NCBI RefSeq assembly: GCF_902713425.1
Contig: NC_081198.1
Coordinates: forward strand, 22,427,188-22,491,187
DNA: 64,000 bases
Direction of reading: 5' to 3'
DNA from: Acipenser ruthenus
Taxonomy: Eukaryota; Chordata; Actinopteri; Acipenseriformes; Acipenseridae
In this document: in pieces, positions 52,661 through 64,000 of the stretch
How positions within the stretch are numbered: the stretch's first letter is position 1
How the letters are laid out: each line of letters begins with the position of its first letter
Position numbers and translations under genes: made by a program
The notes under the pieces: generated by a model
Seen by the model: only the letters and a program-made list of their open reading frames with translations
Told to the model about the DNA's origin: nothing
The model's database searches: none

Positions 52661-53250
52661 GGCGACTTGGCCCTTGCCCGGGGCCCCCCAGCCCGGACGG
52701 CACAGGGGGATTCAAAGGTAGGTGCAAAATTTCAAGCACAAGCAGACCCCAAAAAAACGGGCTGCTGCTTCCAGAGGGGAAATGTGCAATTTAAGCAGGA
52801 GAAAACAAAACAAAGCAAAAACACACACATAACACCAAAAACAAAACATAAACTGGCGGAGTGCGTCTTACAAATAGTCATGCCAAGCTGCTATGCTGTG
52901 CAAGGTGCCTTGGTAACTAAAACTGTGCCTCGCTGGCTGGCTGGCTTGCTAAGAAGGTCCTGGCATAGGGACATGTTCCACCACACTTGTCTGGTTAGCT
53001 GCATGCTCCCAGGAAACAAACTGCTGCTGTCTACATCATCACCACATGTGAATAAAAGAAAGAAAGAAAGCAAGAAAGAAAGAGAAAGAAAGAGAGAAAG
53101 AAAGAAAGAGAGAAAGAAAGAAAGAAAGAAAAAAAAAGAAGTAAAACGGCGGGAAAACTTGCATCAACACTGGCACTCTCCCTCCAGCAGGGGTAGACAA
53201 AATGCTCACAGGAGAGATCCAGATCTGACTTTGACCAACGTTAGAGAAAG

Positions 53251-53438
53251 GTGTGCACCGTTCCCGGAGGTACTGCAATACCGGGCCGATGCGTGGAGTG
53301 GACGGAGCAAGCCCCTGTTCCATCTCCCGATTCCAAAAATCAATTTAATATATGGTCCCCTGATAGGGGACGTATCAGATATTAAACTGATAAGAACAGA
53401 TACTACACTTGATCTTAGCCAAAAGGCCGAGAAGCGAT
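53251..53438 (-). ncRNA. RNU2: U2 snRNA gene (U2-19)
   Basis: A full 188-nt copy without visible change. Its 3' purine tract begins with gaaagaaagaaagc, where most have gaaagacagc; the same tract allele follows U2-24. Confidence 0.97.
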
Positions 53439-54032
53439 GGCGACTTGGCCCTTGCCCGGGGCCCCCCAGCCCGGACGGCACAGGGGGATTCAAAGGTGGG
53501 TGCAAAATTCTAAGCACAAGCAGACCCCCAAAAAACGGGCTGCTGCTTCCAGAGGGGAAATGTGCAATTTAAGCAGGAGAAAACAAAACAAAGCAAAAAC
53601 ACACACATAACACCAAAAACAAAACATAAACTGGCGGAGTGCGTCTTACAAATAGTCATGCCAAGCTGCTATGCTGTGCAAGGTGCCTTGGGTAACTACA
53701 ACTGTGCCTCGCTGGCTGGCTGGCTTGCTAAGAAGGTCCTGGCATAGGGACATGTTCCACCACACTTGTCTGGTTAGCTGCATGCTCCCAGGAAACAACC
53801 TGCTGCTGTCTACATCATCACCACATGTGAATAAAAGAAAGAAAGACAGCAAGAAAGAAAGAGAGAAAGAAAGAAAGAGAGAAAGAAAGAGAAAGAAAGA
53901 AAGAGAGAAAGAAAAAAAAGAAGTAAAACGGCGGGAAAACTTGCATCAACACTGGCACTCTCCCTCCAGCAGGGGTAGACAAAATGCTCACAGGAGAGAT
54001 CCAGATCTGACTTTGACCAACGTTAGAGAAAG

Positions 54033-54220
54033 GTGTGCACTGTTCCCGGAGGTACTGCAATACCGGGCCGATGCGTGGAGTGGACGGAGCAAGCCCCTGT
54101 TCCATCTCCCGATTCCAAAAATCAATTTAATATATGGTCCCCTGATAGGGGACGTATCAGATATTAAACTGATAAGAACAGATACTACACTTGATCTTAG
54201 CCAAAAGGCCGAGAAGCGAT
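54033..54220 (-). ncRNA. RNU2: U2 snRNA gene (U2-20)
   Basis: Full length with G-to-A at nt 180 near the 3' end (GGAACAGTGCAC). The PSE carries the same one-base variant as U2-18. Confidence 0.96.
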
Positions 54221-54820
54221 GGCGACTTGGCCCTTGCCCGGGGCCCCCCAGCCCGGACGGCACAGGGGGATTCAAAGGTAGGTGCAAAATTTCAAGCACA
54301 AGCAGACCCCAAAAAAACGGGCTGCTGCTTCCAGAGGGGAAATGTGCAATTTAAGCAGGAGAAAACAAAACAAAGCAAAAACACACACATAACACCAAAA
54401 ACAAAACATAAACTGGCGGAGTGCGTCTTACAAATAGTCATGCCAAGCTGCTATGCTGTGCAAGGTGCCTTGGTAACTAAAACTGTGCCTCGCTGGCTGG
54501 CTGGCTTGCTAAGAAGGTCCTGGCATAGGGACATGTTCCACCACACTTGTCTGGTTAGCTGCATGCTCCCAGGAAACAACCTGCTGCTGTCTACATCATC
54601 ACCACATGTGAATAAAAGAAAGAAAGACAGCAAGAAAGAAAGAGAGAAAGAAAGAGAGAAAGAGAGAAAGAAAGAGAGAAAGAAAGAAAGAGAGAAAGAA
54701 AAAAAAAGAAGTAAAACGGCGGGAAAACTTGCATCAACACTGGCACTCTCCCTCCAGCAGGGGTAGACAAAATGCTCACAGGAGAGATCCAGATCTGACT
54801 TTGACCAACGTTAGAGAAAG

Positions 54821-55008
54821 GTGTGCACCGTTCCCGGAGGTACTGCAATACCGGGCCGATGCGTGGAGTGGACGGAGCAAGCCCCTGTTCCATCTCCCGA
54901 TTCCAAAAATCAATTTAATATATGGTCCCCTGATAGGGGACGTATCAGATATTAAACTGATAAGAACAGATACTACACTTGATCTTAGCCAAAAGGCCGA
55001 GAAGCGAT
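54821..55008 (-). ncRNA. RNU2: U2 snRNA gene (U2-21)
   Basis: A full 188-nt copy without visible change, with a normal PSE. It is the last intact U2 gene before the rearranged copy and LINE 8. Confidence 0.97.
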
Positions 55009-55451
55009 GGCGACTTGGCCCTTGCCCGGGGCCCCCCAGCCCGGACGGCACAGGGGGATTCAAAGGTGGGTGCAAAATTTCAAGCACAAGCAGACCCCCA
55101 AAAAACGGGCTGCTGCTTCCAGAGGGGAAATGTGCAATTTAAGCAGGAGAAAACAAAACAAAGCAAAAACACACACATAACACCAAAAACAAAACATAAA
55201 CTGGCGGAGTGCGTCTTACAAATAGTCATGCCAAGCTGCTATGCTGTGCAAGGTGCCTTGGGTAACTACAACTGTGCCTCGCTGGCTGGCTGGCTTGCTA
55301 AGAAGGTCCTGGCATAGGGACATGTTCCACCACACTTGTCTGGTTAGCTGCATGCTCCCAGGAAACAACCTGCTGCTGTCTACATCATCACCACATGTGA
55401 ATAAAAGAAAGAAAGACAGCAAGAAAGAAAGAGAGAAAGAGAGAAAGAAAG

Positions 55452-55508
55452 AGGCAATTCGTAGGGATACCAATATAACTGGTTTCCAGCTGCCTGGATC
55501 CAACGTGG
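55452..55508 (+). repeat. Inverted 57-bp fragment of LINE ORF2 inside the array
   Basis: These bases are the reverse complement of 57655-57711 in the ORF2 of LINE 8, including a base (ccacgtt, against ccccgtt in the other copies) private to that copy. They replace the end of a purine tract, the 3' box and the U2 3' end. The match to a private variant points to LINE 8 itself as template. Confidence 0.88.
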
Positions 55509-55534
55509 CCCGGTATTGCCTGCAATACCGGGCC
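55507..55534. repeat. 28-bp palindrome built from U2 3' stem sequence
   Basis: Arms ggcccggtattgc and gcaataccgggcc (13 bp each) flank a two-base centre. The right arm is normal U2 sequence; the left arm is its inverted copy, as expected from fold-back synthesis before a template switch into ORF2. Confidence 0.88.
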
Positions 55535-55645
55535 GATGCGTGGAGTAGCAAGCCCCTGTTCCATCTCCCGATTCCAAAAATCAATTTAATATATGGTCCC
55601 CTGATAGGGGACGTATCAGATATTAAACTGATAAGAACAGATACT
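55520..55645 (-). pseudogene. Rearranged U2 gene beside LINE 8 (about nt 35-166)
   Basis: It lacks the last 22 or so nt and the 3' box (replaced by the inverted ORF2 fragment) and has a 6-base internal loss (ggagtagcaag). It meets LINE 8 at nt 35-38 rather than nt 53/54, inside the branch-site recognition sequence. The bases atact at the junction could belong to either side. Confidence 0.9.
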
Positions 55646-56290
55646 CCTTTATTGAGATTTTACATTTTTTACATTTACACCCATTCGTTTTTTTCATTCA
55701 TTTTACATTTCTTTTAAAGATGACATTCATGCATACAGACATACATTTTGTTTTAAAAGCATTTAAAATACATTTAAAAACACCAAGACAATTGTGCTTT
55801 GTACATGGTTAAAACAGACACAGATTAAAATCAACATGAAAAAAACCTGTGCTGCTTTAAAAGTGACTGGAAAAAAAGAACCATCTATAAAAAACCAGTG
55901 TTTGTGAGGGCCGGGGAGTGCTCTCTAAAAAAGTTCAAAAGTGAACATAAAACTAGATCTAAAACAGGGACAGGGGAAAAGGGACAGTGTATAGAACAGT
56001 GAGTTAAAATTCTAAAATTTTAAAACACTTAAAATGTAACTTTTAATAGTTTACATTAAAAATCTTAAGATACATAAAACAAAACAAAACAAAATCAAAT
56101 AAAACATTCAACGTAAATCAAATAAAAGTCCATAAAACTGAAACAAAAAGACTACATAAAACCAGGGCACCGTTGAAAAAACGGTCATGCCAGCTAAAAA
56201 GGGCGGAATGCTGGCATGACAAAATAAATAAAAGGCTTAGCGGTGCCCCGTAGTCCCGCTCCTAGGAGCTAGCGGTTCCAGTTTTTTCCT

Positions 56291-59200
56291 TTATTCCATC
56301 TTCACGTCCTGAAGTCCGGCGATCCTCCACTCCGTGCAGGCCTTGTCCTTCCCGAGGGTCCGGATGTCCAGAATTACAAAGTCCTTGATAAGAGTTTGTG
56401 CCCTTCTGGTCGTGGTGATAGTGTCTAGCTCCTGCTTGTGATAGACACAGACGTTACGGCCTTCCCACAGGATCTGCTTGACAACATTGATGACACGCCA
56501 AACGCACTTAGCTGTGCTGGTAGCGATTCCTCCCGCAGGCCCATAGAGCACAGTCTCAGCGGTCATCTTGGCCGTGTCAGCAAACCTGTTTAGGAAGACA
56601 GAGACAGAGAGCCAGACACTGCCAGCCACATCACACTCCCAGAAGATATGGGCTGGTGTTTCTCTCTTGCGGCACTTTGCATAGGGGCATGTTTCTACTT
56701 GGGCTAGTCCCCTCCTGAACATGAACGCTCGAGTGGGGAGTGCACTGTGGACGGTGTTCCATGCTATATCCTTCTGGACATTACTGAGGCAGCTGTGAGA
56801 CACATTCTCCCAGATTTTTTGGCTTTGGGTGAGGGAGAAAGTAGCTACTTTTTCAATTTCCTGGGAACCGGCAAGATATTTAGTTACAGCCTTGTATTCC
56901 CAGGAGGCCAATTTTGCTTTATCTAAGCCCAATTTATATATAGTGTCCCTTAAGGTTCTATAATACAATGGGGGGTCCCAGGAGTACGGCACGGTGTTAT
57001 CAATAGTGCAGAGGCCCAAGGCCCTGAGACAGGTGGCAAAATAGAAACGATTCATGTAACATACCTTCCTGTCCAGGGCCTGGATGTTCTTGATAGTTTG
57101 CGTGAGCCCCTGCACTCGGGTGAGCTGCACAACGTCCGGGACCCCCTTACCTCCCTTCTTGTCGGCTTTACTCAGGGTGGCTCGCTTTACCCTCTCCATC
57201 TTGCTGCCCCAGATAAAGCGGTGGATAATGCGGTCCACCACTTTTTTGGTGGTCCTGTCTGGGGGAAAGATTTTTCCTACATAAGAGAGGATGGGGAACA
57301 GTATAGACTTGGTTATTAATACTCTACCCGTCATTGTTAAGGATCTTGTGCTCCATCCGCCAATCTTTTTACGGACCTGGTTAATGGCCGCCGTCCAGCT
57401 CTGGGCCCCCGAGCTATTGTTCTCGAAAATGAGGCCCAGAATCTTGATTTTGTCCTTTTTGACAGGGTACATGTCCGACAGTTCCCTATCTACCTGCCAA
57501 TTTTTAGACACGTAGACTTCGCTCTTGGACTTATTAATCACTGCCCCGGTCGCCGTGCAGTACTTCTCAAGGATATTACTAATCTGAGGTACCGACGATG
57601 TGTTGGTGCAAATGAGTGACACATCGTCCATATATGCTGTTGTTTTGACCTGGACCACGTTGGATCCAGGCAGCTGGAAACCAGTTATATTGGTATCCCT
57701 ACGAATTGCCTGCAGGAGGGGTTCAATGCACACGACATATAGCAGTGGGGATAGTGGGCAACCCTGTCTGACCCCTGACTGGATAGATATTTTACCAGTC
57801 AGGTGCCTGTTCACCAAGACTCGGGTACTAATGTTTGTATATATGGTTTTAACCCACTCCCTAAGTCCAGGAGCGAATTTCATCTGGTCCATCACTTTGT
57901 ACATATATTCATGGCTTACCCTATCGAACGCCTTCTCCTGGTCAAGGTTGAACAGGCAGAGGGGATGGTTCCGTTCTCTAGAATAAGCCAGAATGTCCCT
58001 TGTTAACATTAAAATATCCGTGATGGACCTCCCTGGGACGCCACAAGCCTGGTCGGGGCCAATGACCAAAGGGAGGTGTACTTGTAGCCGGAGCATCAGA
58101 GCTTTGGCTAGTATCTTGTAATCCACGCAAAGGAGGCTGATTGGGTGCCAATTCCGTAGATCTTTAACTTCCCCTTTCTTATGAAGGAGAGTAATTACAC
58201 TCTCCCGCATAGAAGGGCCCAACCGCTTCTCCCTGTAGACCGCTCTGTAGACCTCCGCTAAATGGACTTTTAGCATGTCCCAAAAAAGATGGTAATACTC
58301 ACCCGGGATGCCATCTGGACCTGGCGTCTTACCGGTGTTCATGGTCTTAACCGCCTGGGTGAGCTCCTCCAGCGTGAGTTCTGGGTCCTTCTCCTCCTCC
58401 TCGTCGTCCCGCACTGAGTCAGGCTCCAACTGGCTCAGGAACCACTCTATCAGGGTGTCATCTGTAGCTTTGATGTTATATAGGTCCCTATAGAAGTTCT
58501 CTACCACTTTTTTCACTCCCTCACTATCCTCTACTATCCTCCCCCTGCTGTCGAGCATGGAGGACATCAAGTGCCGCTTCTCCCTCGTTTTCTGGAAGAA
58601 GAAGCGAGTACACTTTTCGTCTTCCTCCATTTTTTGCACTTTTGCATTGTGCATGACCTTTCGTTGTTCCTCCCTACAAAGCACTGAAAGATCTAGCTTG
58701 GTCTGGGCTATCTCGTCGCTTACAGGGAACCCCCGAAGCTGAAGCAGGCTCAGATGCTGGAGGGCAGCATTCAGGTGTTTATATTTGGCCCTCCTTTCTT
58801 TTGCTTTCCTCTTGCCTGCTGCTATGAAATAACCCTTAGTTCTCATTTTGACCATCTCCCACCACTCTATAGGGGAGTTGAATAGGTCACGCAAAGTGGT
58901 CCACTCAACAAGCCTGCTCTTATAGGCTGCAGCTATGGAGGGGTCATCGAGTAAGGAGGTGTTTAATTTCCAAACCCCTGACCCCATCTGGGAGGTCTGA
59001 GGGACCTGCAATGTTACCAGAGAAGAAGACGGCCTGGGTGTCTACTGCCGTCTTCGTAAGGGAGCTGGTATGCAGGACGAGATCTATACGGGAGAAGGAG
59101 GTCCCAGATGAGCTCACCCAGGTAAAGGGAGGCACCAGGTCCTTACCTGCATCACACAGGGAGAAATCAGATATTACGGAGGACAAAACTCTACTAGAGC

Positions 59201-59364
59201 GGTCGTTGCGTGGCCTGCTCCGGTCTACGTCCCTCAGAGCACAATTGAAGTCACCTGACACGATGACGGGTACGTTCCTCAGCAGGAGTGGACGCAGCTG
59301 TGGAAAAAATTGAACTCTTTCGTTTTGGTTAGTGGGTGCGTAGACATTGACCAGTCTGAGGGGA
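56291..59364 (-). pseudogene. LINE ORF2, N-terminal deletion and frameshift (copy 8)
   Basis: Residues 243-1147 are open (56291-59011), with YMDD and the C-terminal knuckle intact. A 17-base loss near 59018 shifts the frame, and the first 117 or so residues, including N23 and E52 of the APE site, are gone. R530H is private to this copy. It cannot make a working endonuclease. Confidence 0.92.
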
Positions 59365-60578
59365 CTTCTTTCTTTTCCCCCCCTCGTCTCTACCCTTTCT
59401 TTTCCCCACCCTCTGCTGGTTCTTCACTCCCTTCCCCTCCTTCTCACTCTCACTTTCACTGTCGCTTTTGCTTTCCTCCCCCACGGACTCAATCCTTATG
59501 GCGTCATAACGAGAGCCGAGGGGGAGTGCTGGCGCTGAGAGGGCCCTACTCAGGGGGGGGCCGCTGCTGGGTCCGGGCTCCCTCCCTGACTCGTGTTCTG
59601 CATCAGAGGAGCTACTGGAGGAGCTAGTGGAGTGGCTGTTGTACTCTCTCTCTGGGCTGGGGGAAGGGGTCCTCGTAAAACGGGACATGTCTCGGGGGCG
59701 GGGGGGTGAGGGGGTGCTGGTGATGATGGTGGTGCTGGAGTCTGGGTCTTGGATACTGTTGGTGGTGATGTGGACTGATCTTTGTTACTTGCTCCCTCTT
59801 CCTGCTCAGGCCTAGGCTTGTTCATGTTTGCCTTGCTGGCTCTGGCCATGTTGGCATAGGAAGAGGGGCAGTCCTTAAACAGGTGCCCCTTCTTTCCACA
59901 CAAATTGCACTGCCTCTCTTCTCTGCAGTGGCTGGTCTCGTGGGGGGCGCCGCAGTTCCTGCACTTGACTACAGTACACGCGGCCGCCAGGTGTCCTAAT
60001 TCCCCACATTTCCTGCAGAGTTTTGGCATCCCATTATAGAATACCAGCCCTCTGTTGGGCCCTAACACTATGGAGTTTGGAATGTGGCGGACGCCTCCAA
60101 TGCCCGATGGATCAACATTAAGGCGTACCAGCCACTTTCTGGCTCCTGTCCAAACCCCATCTTCATCTGTAATTTTCCTCCCTTCTGATGACACCCTCCC
60201 ATAGCGGTTAAGCCATGTTGTAATATCATAGTCGCTAACAGCCTCATTGAAAAATTGGACAGTAACAACTTTCATTTCTCTGTCTGTCAGTGCATCCACA
60301 CAAAATTCTTTGTATGGAGCGAGATATTTATTCTCCCCCCAAAAGGACCACATTTCTTGTAACTTTTGGGGGTTCCTAAAACTGACCTCAAACACTTCCT
60401 TAAGCCCTGGCAATTTCACCAAACAATTCAAGTCAGAAGGGGAAAAACCCATACCCCTCTGAAGAATGGTCCGGCTGAACTCCAGTCTCGTCAGTCCTGG
60501 TTCCGTTTCATCTTGCTTGTTTCTTGTGAAGCGCACCGCATTGTGCCTCCTGGTTTCCTGGGTTGGCCGGAACGCCAT
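59365..60578 (-). pseudogene. LINE ORF1, knuckle half plus start of C-terminal half (copy 8)
   Basis: The 342-codon frame 59550-60578 has three intact knuckles and the five-G run. The MSRFTRTPS frame (from 59688) runs through the serine, acidic and KRKGRDEGGKRKK stretches, then passes into ORF2 sequence at the deletion point and stops at 59329. The rest of ORF1 is deleted. Confidence 0.88.
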
Positions 60579-61611
60579 CCTTCAGCTGGCTCCTCCGATT
60601 GGGGTGGGAGAAGCCTCTGGACATCCGGGTTGTCTCTCTCTACGGAAAAGAGACAACGTAAGCAGCAAATCTGGGCAGTTGAAGGAACTATTACTTTAGT
60701 CCCTGAGGAGATGGTCGCCTCGCAAGAGGGACCCCCTCCCCAGGTGAACGGTGTCCTTCCCTGGCGGAGTAGGGGGCGCTGCTTGGCACCGAGACCACGT
60801 AGGAAGAATCGTGGCTGTGACGCCTCCTCAGGGTCCGGGGCCGCCCTCTGCTCCTCCCAGATGGCGCCCTCTGCTGGGCGCCTGCTGCTCTCTCGGTCTG
60901 GATCTCGATTACAATCAAGGGCTGGGGATGAGGTCGTCTAGGTCATCAAAGGGTCCTCAAAGGTCGTCTGGATGGTAGGTCCTCCTTCTCTCTAACTCCA
61001 GGAACGTCTGGAAAAGCCGGAACCGCCTGAAAAAGAAAAAAACGGGAACCGCCTGAAAAAGAAAAAACTGCTCTCAACAGTCAACAAAATCTTGAAAGAC
61101 CCTCGGCCTGGATTGGGCAAGCCAAAACCAGACTGAGCATTAGTCTTCCAAAAAGTTGCCGAGCTGAAGAAAGCCAGTCAAAAATAAAAAAAATTCTGTT
61201 CCTCCTCACCCGAACAAACCTCTCACAGACCCTCGGAGGGAGCGGGCAATGCCACTACCCTCTAAGCCTTAGTCTTAGAAAGATTTATTCGAACTGAAGA
61301 GAAGCCAGAGTATATGGCTGGCTAAGAAGGACCTGGCATAGGGACATGTTCCATCACACTTGTCTGGTTAGCTGCATGCTCCCAGGAAACAAACTGCTGC
61401 TGTCTACATCATCACCACATGTGAATAAAAGAAAGAAAGACAGCAAGAAAGAAAGAGAGAAAGAAAGAGAAAGAAAGAAAGAGAGAAAGAAAAAAAAAGA
61501 AGTAAAACGGCGGTAAAACTTGCATCAACACTGGCACTCTCCCTCCAGCAGGGGTAGACAAAATGCTCACAGGAGAGATCCAGATCTGACTTTGACCAAC
61601 GTTAGAGAAAG

Positions 61612-61799
61612 GTGTGCACCGTTCCCGGAGGTACTGCAATACCGGGCCGATGCGTGGAGTGGACGGAGCAAGCCCCTGTTCCATCTCCCGATTCCAAAAA
61701 TCAATTTAATATATGGTCCCCTGATAGGGGACGTATCAGATATTAAACTGATAAGAACAGATACTACACTTGATCTTAGCCAAAAGGCCGAGAAGCGAT
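61612..61799 (-). ncRNA. RNU2: U2 snRNA gene (U2-23)
   Basis: A full 188-nt copy without visible change. Its PSE has the U2-18 type variant. It stands upstream of LINE 8 in transcription order. Confidence 0.97.
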
Positions 61800-62389
61800 G
61801 GCGACTTGGCCCTTGCCCGGGGCCCCCCAGCCCGGACGGCACAGGGGGATTCAAAGGTAGGTGCAAAATTTCAAGCACAAGCAGACCCCAAAAAAACGGG
61901 CTGCTGCTTCCAGAGGGGAAATGTGCAATTTAAGCAGGAGAAAACAAAACAAAGCAAAAACACACACATAACACCAAAAACAAAACATAAACTGGCGGAG
62001 TGCGTCTTACAAATAGTCATGCCAAGCTGCTATGCTGTGCAAGGTGCCTTGGTAACTAAAACTGTGCCTCGCTGGCTGGCTGGCTTGCTAAGAAGGTCCT
62101 GGCATAGGGACATGTTCCACCACACTTGTCTGGTTAGCTGCATGCTCCCAGGAAACAAACTGCTGCTGTCTACATCATCACCACATGTGAATAAAAGAAA
62201 GAAAGAAAGCAAGAAAGAAAGAGAAAGAAAGAGAGAAAGAAAGAAAGAGAGAAAGAAAGAAAGAAAGAAAAAAAAAGAAGTAAAACGGCGGGAAAACTTG
62301 CATCAACACTGGCACTCTCCCTCCAGCAGGGGTAGACAAAATGCTCACAGGAGAGATCCAGATCTGACTTTGACCAACGTTAGAGAAAG

Positions 62390-62577
62390 GTGTGCACCGT
62401 TCCCGGAGGTACTGCAATACCGGGCCGATGCGTGGAGTGGACGGAGCAAGCCCCTGTTCCATCTCCCGATTCCAAAAATCAATTTAATATATGGTCCCCT
62501 GATAGGGGACGTATCAGATATTAAACTGATAAGAACAGATACTACACTTGATCTTAGCCAAAAGGCCGAGAAGCGAT
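62390..62577 (-). ncRNA. RNU2: U2 snRNA gene (U2-24)
   Basis: A full 188-nt copy without visible change; the PSE is of the common type, and the purine tract is of the U2-19 type. Confidence 0.97.
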
Positions 62578-63178
62578 GGCGACTTGGCCCTTGCCCGGGG
62601 CCCCCCAGCCCGGACGGCACAGGGGGATTCAAAGGTGGGTGCAAAATTCCAAGCACAAGCAGACCCCCAAAAAACGGGCTGCTGCTTCCAGAGGGGAAAT
62701 GTGCAATTTAAGCAGGAGAAAACAAAACAAAGCAAAAACACACACATAACACCAAAAACAAAACATAAACTGGCGGAGTGCGTCTTACAAATAGTCATGC
62801 CAAGCTGCTATGCTGTGCAAGGTGCTTTGGGTAACTACAACTGTGCCTCGCTGGCTGGCTGGCTTGCTAAGAAGGTCCTGGCATAGGGACATGTTCCACC
62901 ACACTTGTCTGGTTAGCTGCATGCTCCCAGGAAACAACCTGCTGCTGTCTACATCATCACCACATGTGAATAAAAGAAAGAAAGACAGCAAGAAAGAAAG
63001 AGAGAAAGAAAGAGAGAAAGAGAGAAAGAAAGAGAGAAAGAAAGAAAGAGAGAAAGAAAAAAAAAGAAGTAAAACGGCGGGAAAACTTGCATCAACACTG
63101 GCACTCTCCCTCCAGCAGGGGTAGACAAAATGCTCACAGGAGAGATCCAGATCTGACTTTGACCAACGTTAGAGAAAG

Positions 63179-63366
63179 GTGTGCACCGTTCCCGGAGGTA
63201 CTGCAATACCGGGCCGATGCGTGGAGTGGACGGAGCAAGCCCCTGTTCCATCTCCCGATTCCAAAAATCAATTTAATATATGGTCCCCTGATAGGGGACG
63301 TATCAGATATTAAACTGATAAGAACAGATACTACACTTGATCTTAGCCAAAAGGCCGAGAAGCGAT
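63179..63366 (-). ncRNA. RNU2: U2 snRNA gene (U2-25)
   Basis: A full 188-nt copy without visible change, with normal promoter and 3' box. Confidence 0.97.
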
Positions 63367-63967
63367 GGCGACTTGGCCCTTGCCCGGGGCCCCCCAGCCC
63401 GGACGGCACAGGGGGATTCAAAGGTGGGTGCAAAATTTCAAGCACAAGCAGACCCCCAAAAAACGGGCTGCTGCTTCCAGAGGGGAAATGTGCAATTTAA
63501 GCAGGAGAAAACAAAACAAAGCAAAAACACACACATAACACCAAAAACAAAACATAAACTGGCGGAGTGCGTCTTACAAATAGTCATGCCAAGCTGCTAT
63601 GCTGTGCAAGGTGCCTTGGGTAACTACAACTGTGCCTCGCTGGCTGGCTGGCTTGCTAAGAAGGTCCTGGCATAGGGACATGTTCCACCACACTTGTCTG
63701 GTTAGCTGCATGCTCCCAGGAAACAACCTGCTGCTGTCTACATCATCACCACATGTGAATAAAAGAAAGAAAGACAGCAAGAAAGAAAGAGAGAAAGAAA
63801 GAGAGAAAGAGAGAAAGAAAGAGAGAAAGAAAGAAAGAGAGAAAGAAAAAAAAAGAAGTAAAACGGCGGGAAAACTTGCATCAACACTGGCACTCTCCCT
63901 CCAGCAGGGGTAGACAAAATGCTCACAGGAGAGATCCAGATCTGACTTTGACCAACGTTAGAGAAAG

Positions 63968-64000
63968 GTGTGCACCATTCCCGGAGGTACTGCAATACCG
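63968..64000 (-). ncRNA. RNU2: U2 snRNA gene (U2-26), 3' end only, cut by window edge
   Basis: The last 33 nt of a further U2 gene, with C-to-T at nt 179 (+ strand gcaccattcc). Its 3' box and purine tract are in the window; whether it is whole is unknown. Confidence 0.9.

Larger units (their letters stand above)
51388..55645 (-). repeat. U2 array block h: five full U2 genes and a rearranged one
   Basis: The longest LINE-free run, with U2-17 to U2-21 and a scarred sixth gene. Purine tracts lie at 51496-51580, 52270-52363, 53051-53141, 53830-53923, 54611-54711 and 55400-55453. Start-site steps are 782, 778, 782 and 788 bp. U2-18 and U2-20 share promoter and spacer variants (caaaggtaggtgc; cttggtaactaaaac) that recur at U2-23. 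Confidence 0.93.
55642..61315 (-). mobile_element. Keno-like LINE copy 8, internally deleted
   Basis: 3' UTR 55642-56290 of the subtype of copy 4, ORF2 codons for about residues 118-1147, a junction at 59364/59365 fusing ORF2 to ORF1, the ORF1 knuckle half and the 5' UTR 60579-61315 with the shared 5' junction. Compared with copy 1, 1,090 bp are deleted (equivalent to 6102-7191). Its 3' junction in U2 differs from that of all other copies. Confidence 0.93.
61316..64000 (-). repeat. U2 array block i (continues past the window)
   Basis: U2-23, U2-24 and U2-25 and the start of a fourth. Purine tracts are at 61424-61502, 62190-62280, 62969-63069 and 63758-63858. U2-23 and U2-24 with their spacer repeat the variant set of U2-18 and U2-19 in block h, which implies exchange between blocks 9 kb apart. 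Confidence 0.93.

Overview
The window is vertebrate nuclear DNA, most likely from a ray-finned fish; I cannot name the species. It is one tandem array of U2 spliceosomal snRNA genes, all on the minus strand, repeatedly interrupted by a non-LTR retrotransposon (LINE). The LINE has an ORF1 with three CCHC zinc knuckles and an ORF2 with an APE endonuclease, a YMDD reverse transcriptase and a C-terminal Cys/His knuckle. That architecture, and its position inside U2 genes, fit the Tx1-clade family Keno, which is known to target U2 snRNA genes in fishes.

Layout. The simple U2 unit is about 780-790 bp: a 188-nt U2 gene, its 3' box, a GAAA/GAGA purine tract and a spacer carrying the next gene's snRNA promoter. 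I count 17 full-length U2 genes and nine interrupted or cut ones. The LINE copies are: A (1-1143, running off the left edge), 1 (2360-9142), 2 (10347-17129), 3 (22062-24331, cut by an assembly gap), 4 (25530-32311), 5 (32743-37830, 5'-truncated), 6 (40213-43397, 5'-truncated), 7 (44620-51387) and 8 (55642-61315, internally deleted). Between them lie U2 blocks at 1144-2359, 9143-10346, 17130-21861, 24332-25529, 32312-32742, 37830-40212, 43398-44619, 51388-55645 and 61316-64000. A second, different retroelement at 18389-19951 carries only an ORF1-like zinc-knuckle gene plus a poly(A) tail, inserted in another U2 gene. Positions 21862-22061 are exactly 200 N.

How the parts relate. Most LINE 3' ends join U2 at the same point (U2 nt 53/54). 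Copy 5 is flanked on both sides by the same U2 gene with a 7-9 bp target duplication, which defines the insertion site. The copies that keep a LINE 5' end instead share one aberrant 5' junction that lacks the U2 5' half and promoter. LINE plus U2 block therefore repeats as a higher-order unit of about 8.0 kb, which points to amplification by unequal exchange after a few founding insertions. ORF2 is open over its full 1147 codons in copies 1, 2, 4 and 7. ORF1 is split in every copy, mostly at homopolymer runs. Oddities include a 57-bp inverted ORF2 fragment with a 28-bp palindrome pasted into a U2 gene, a U2 gene with 15 bp lost between PSE and start site, and the ORF1-only element.
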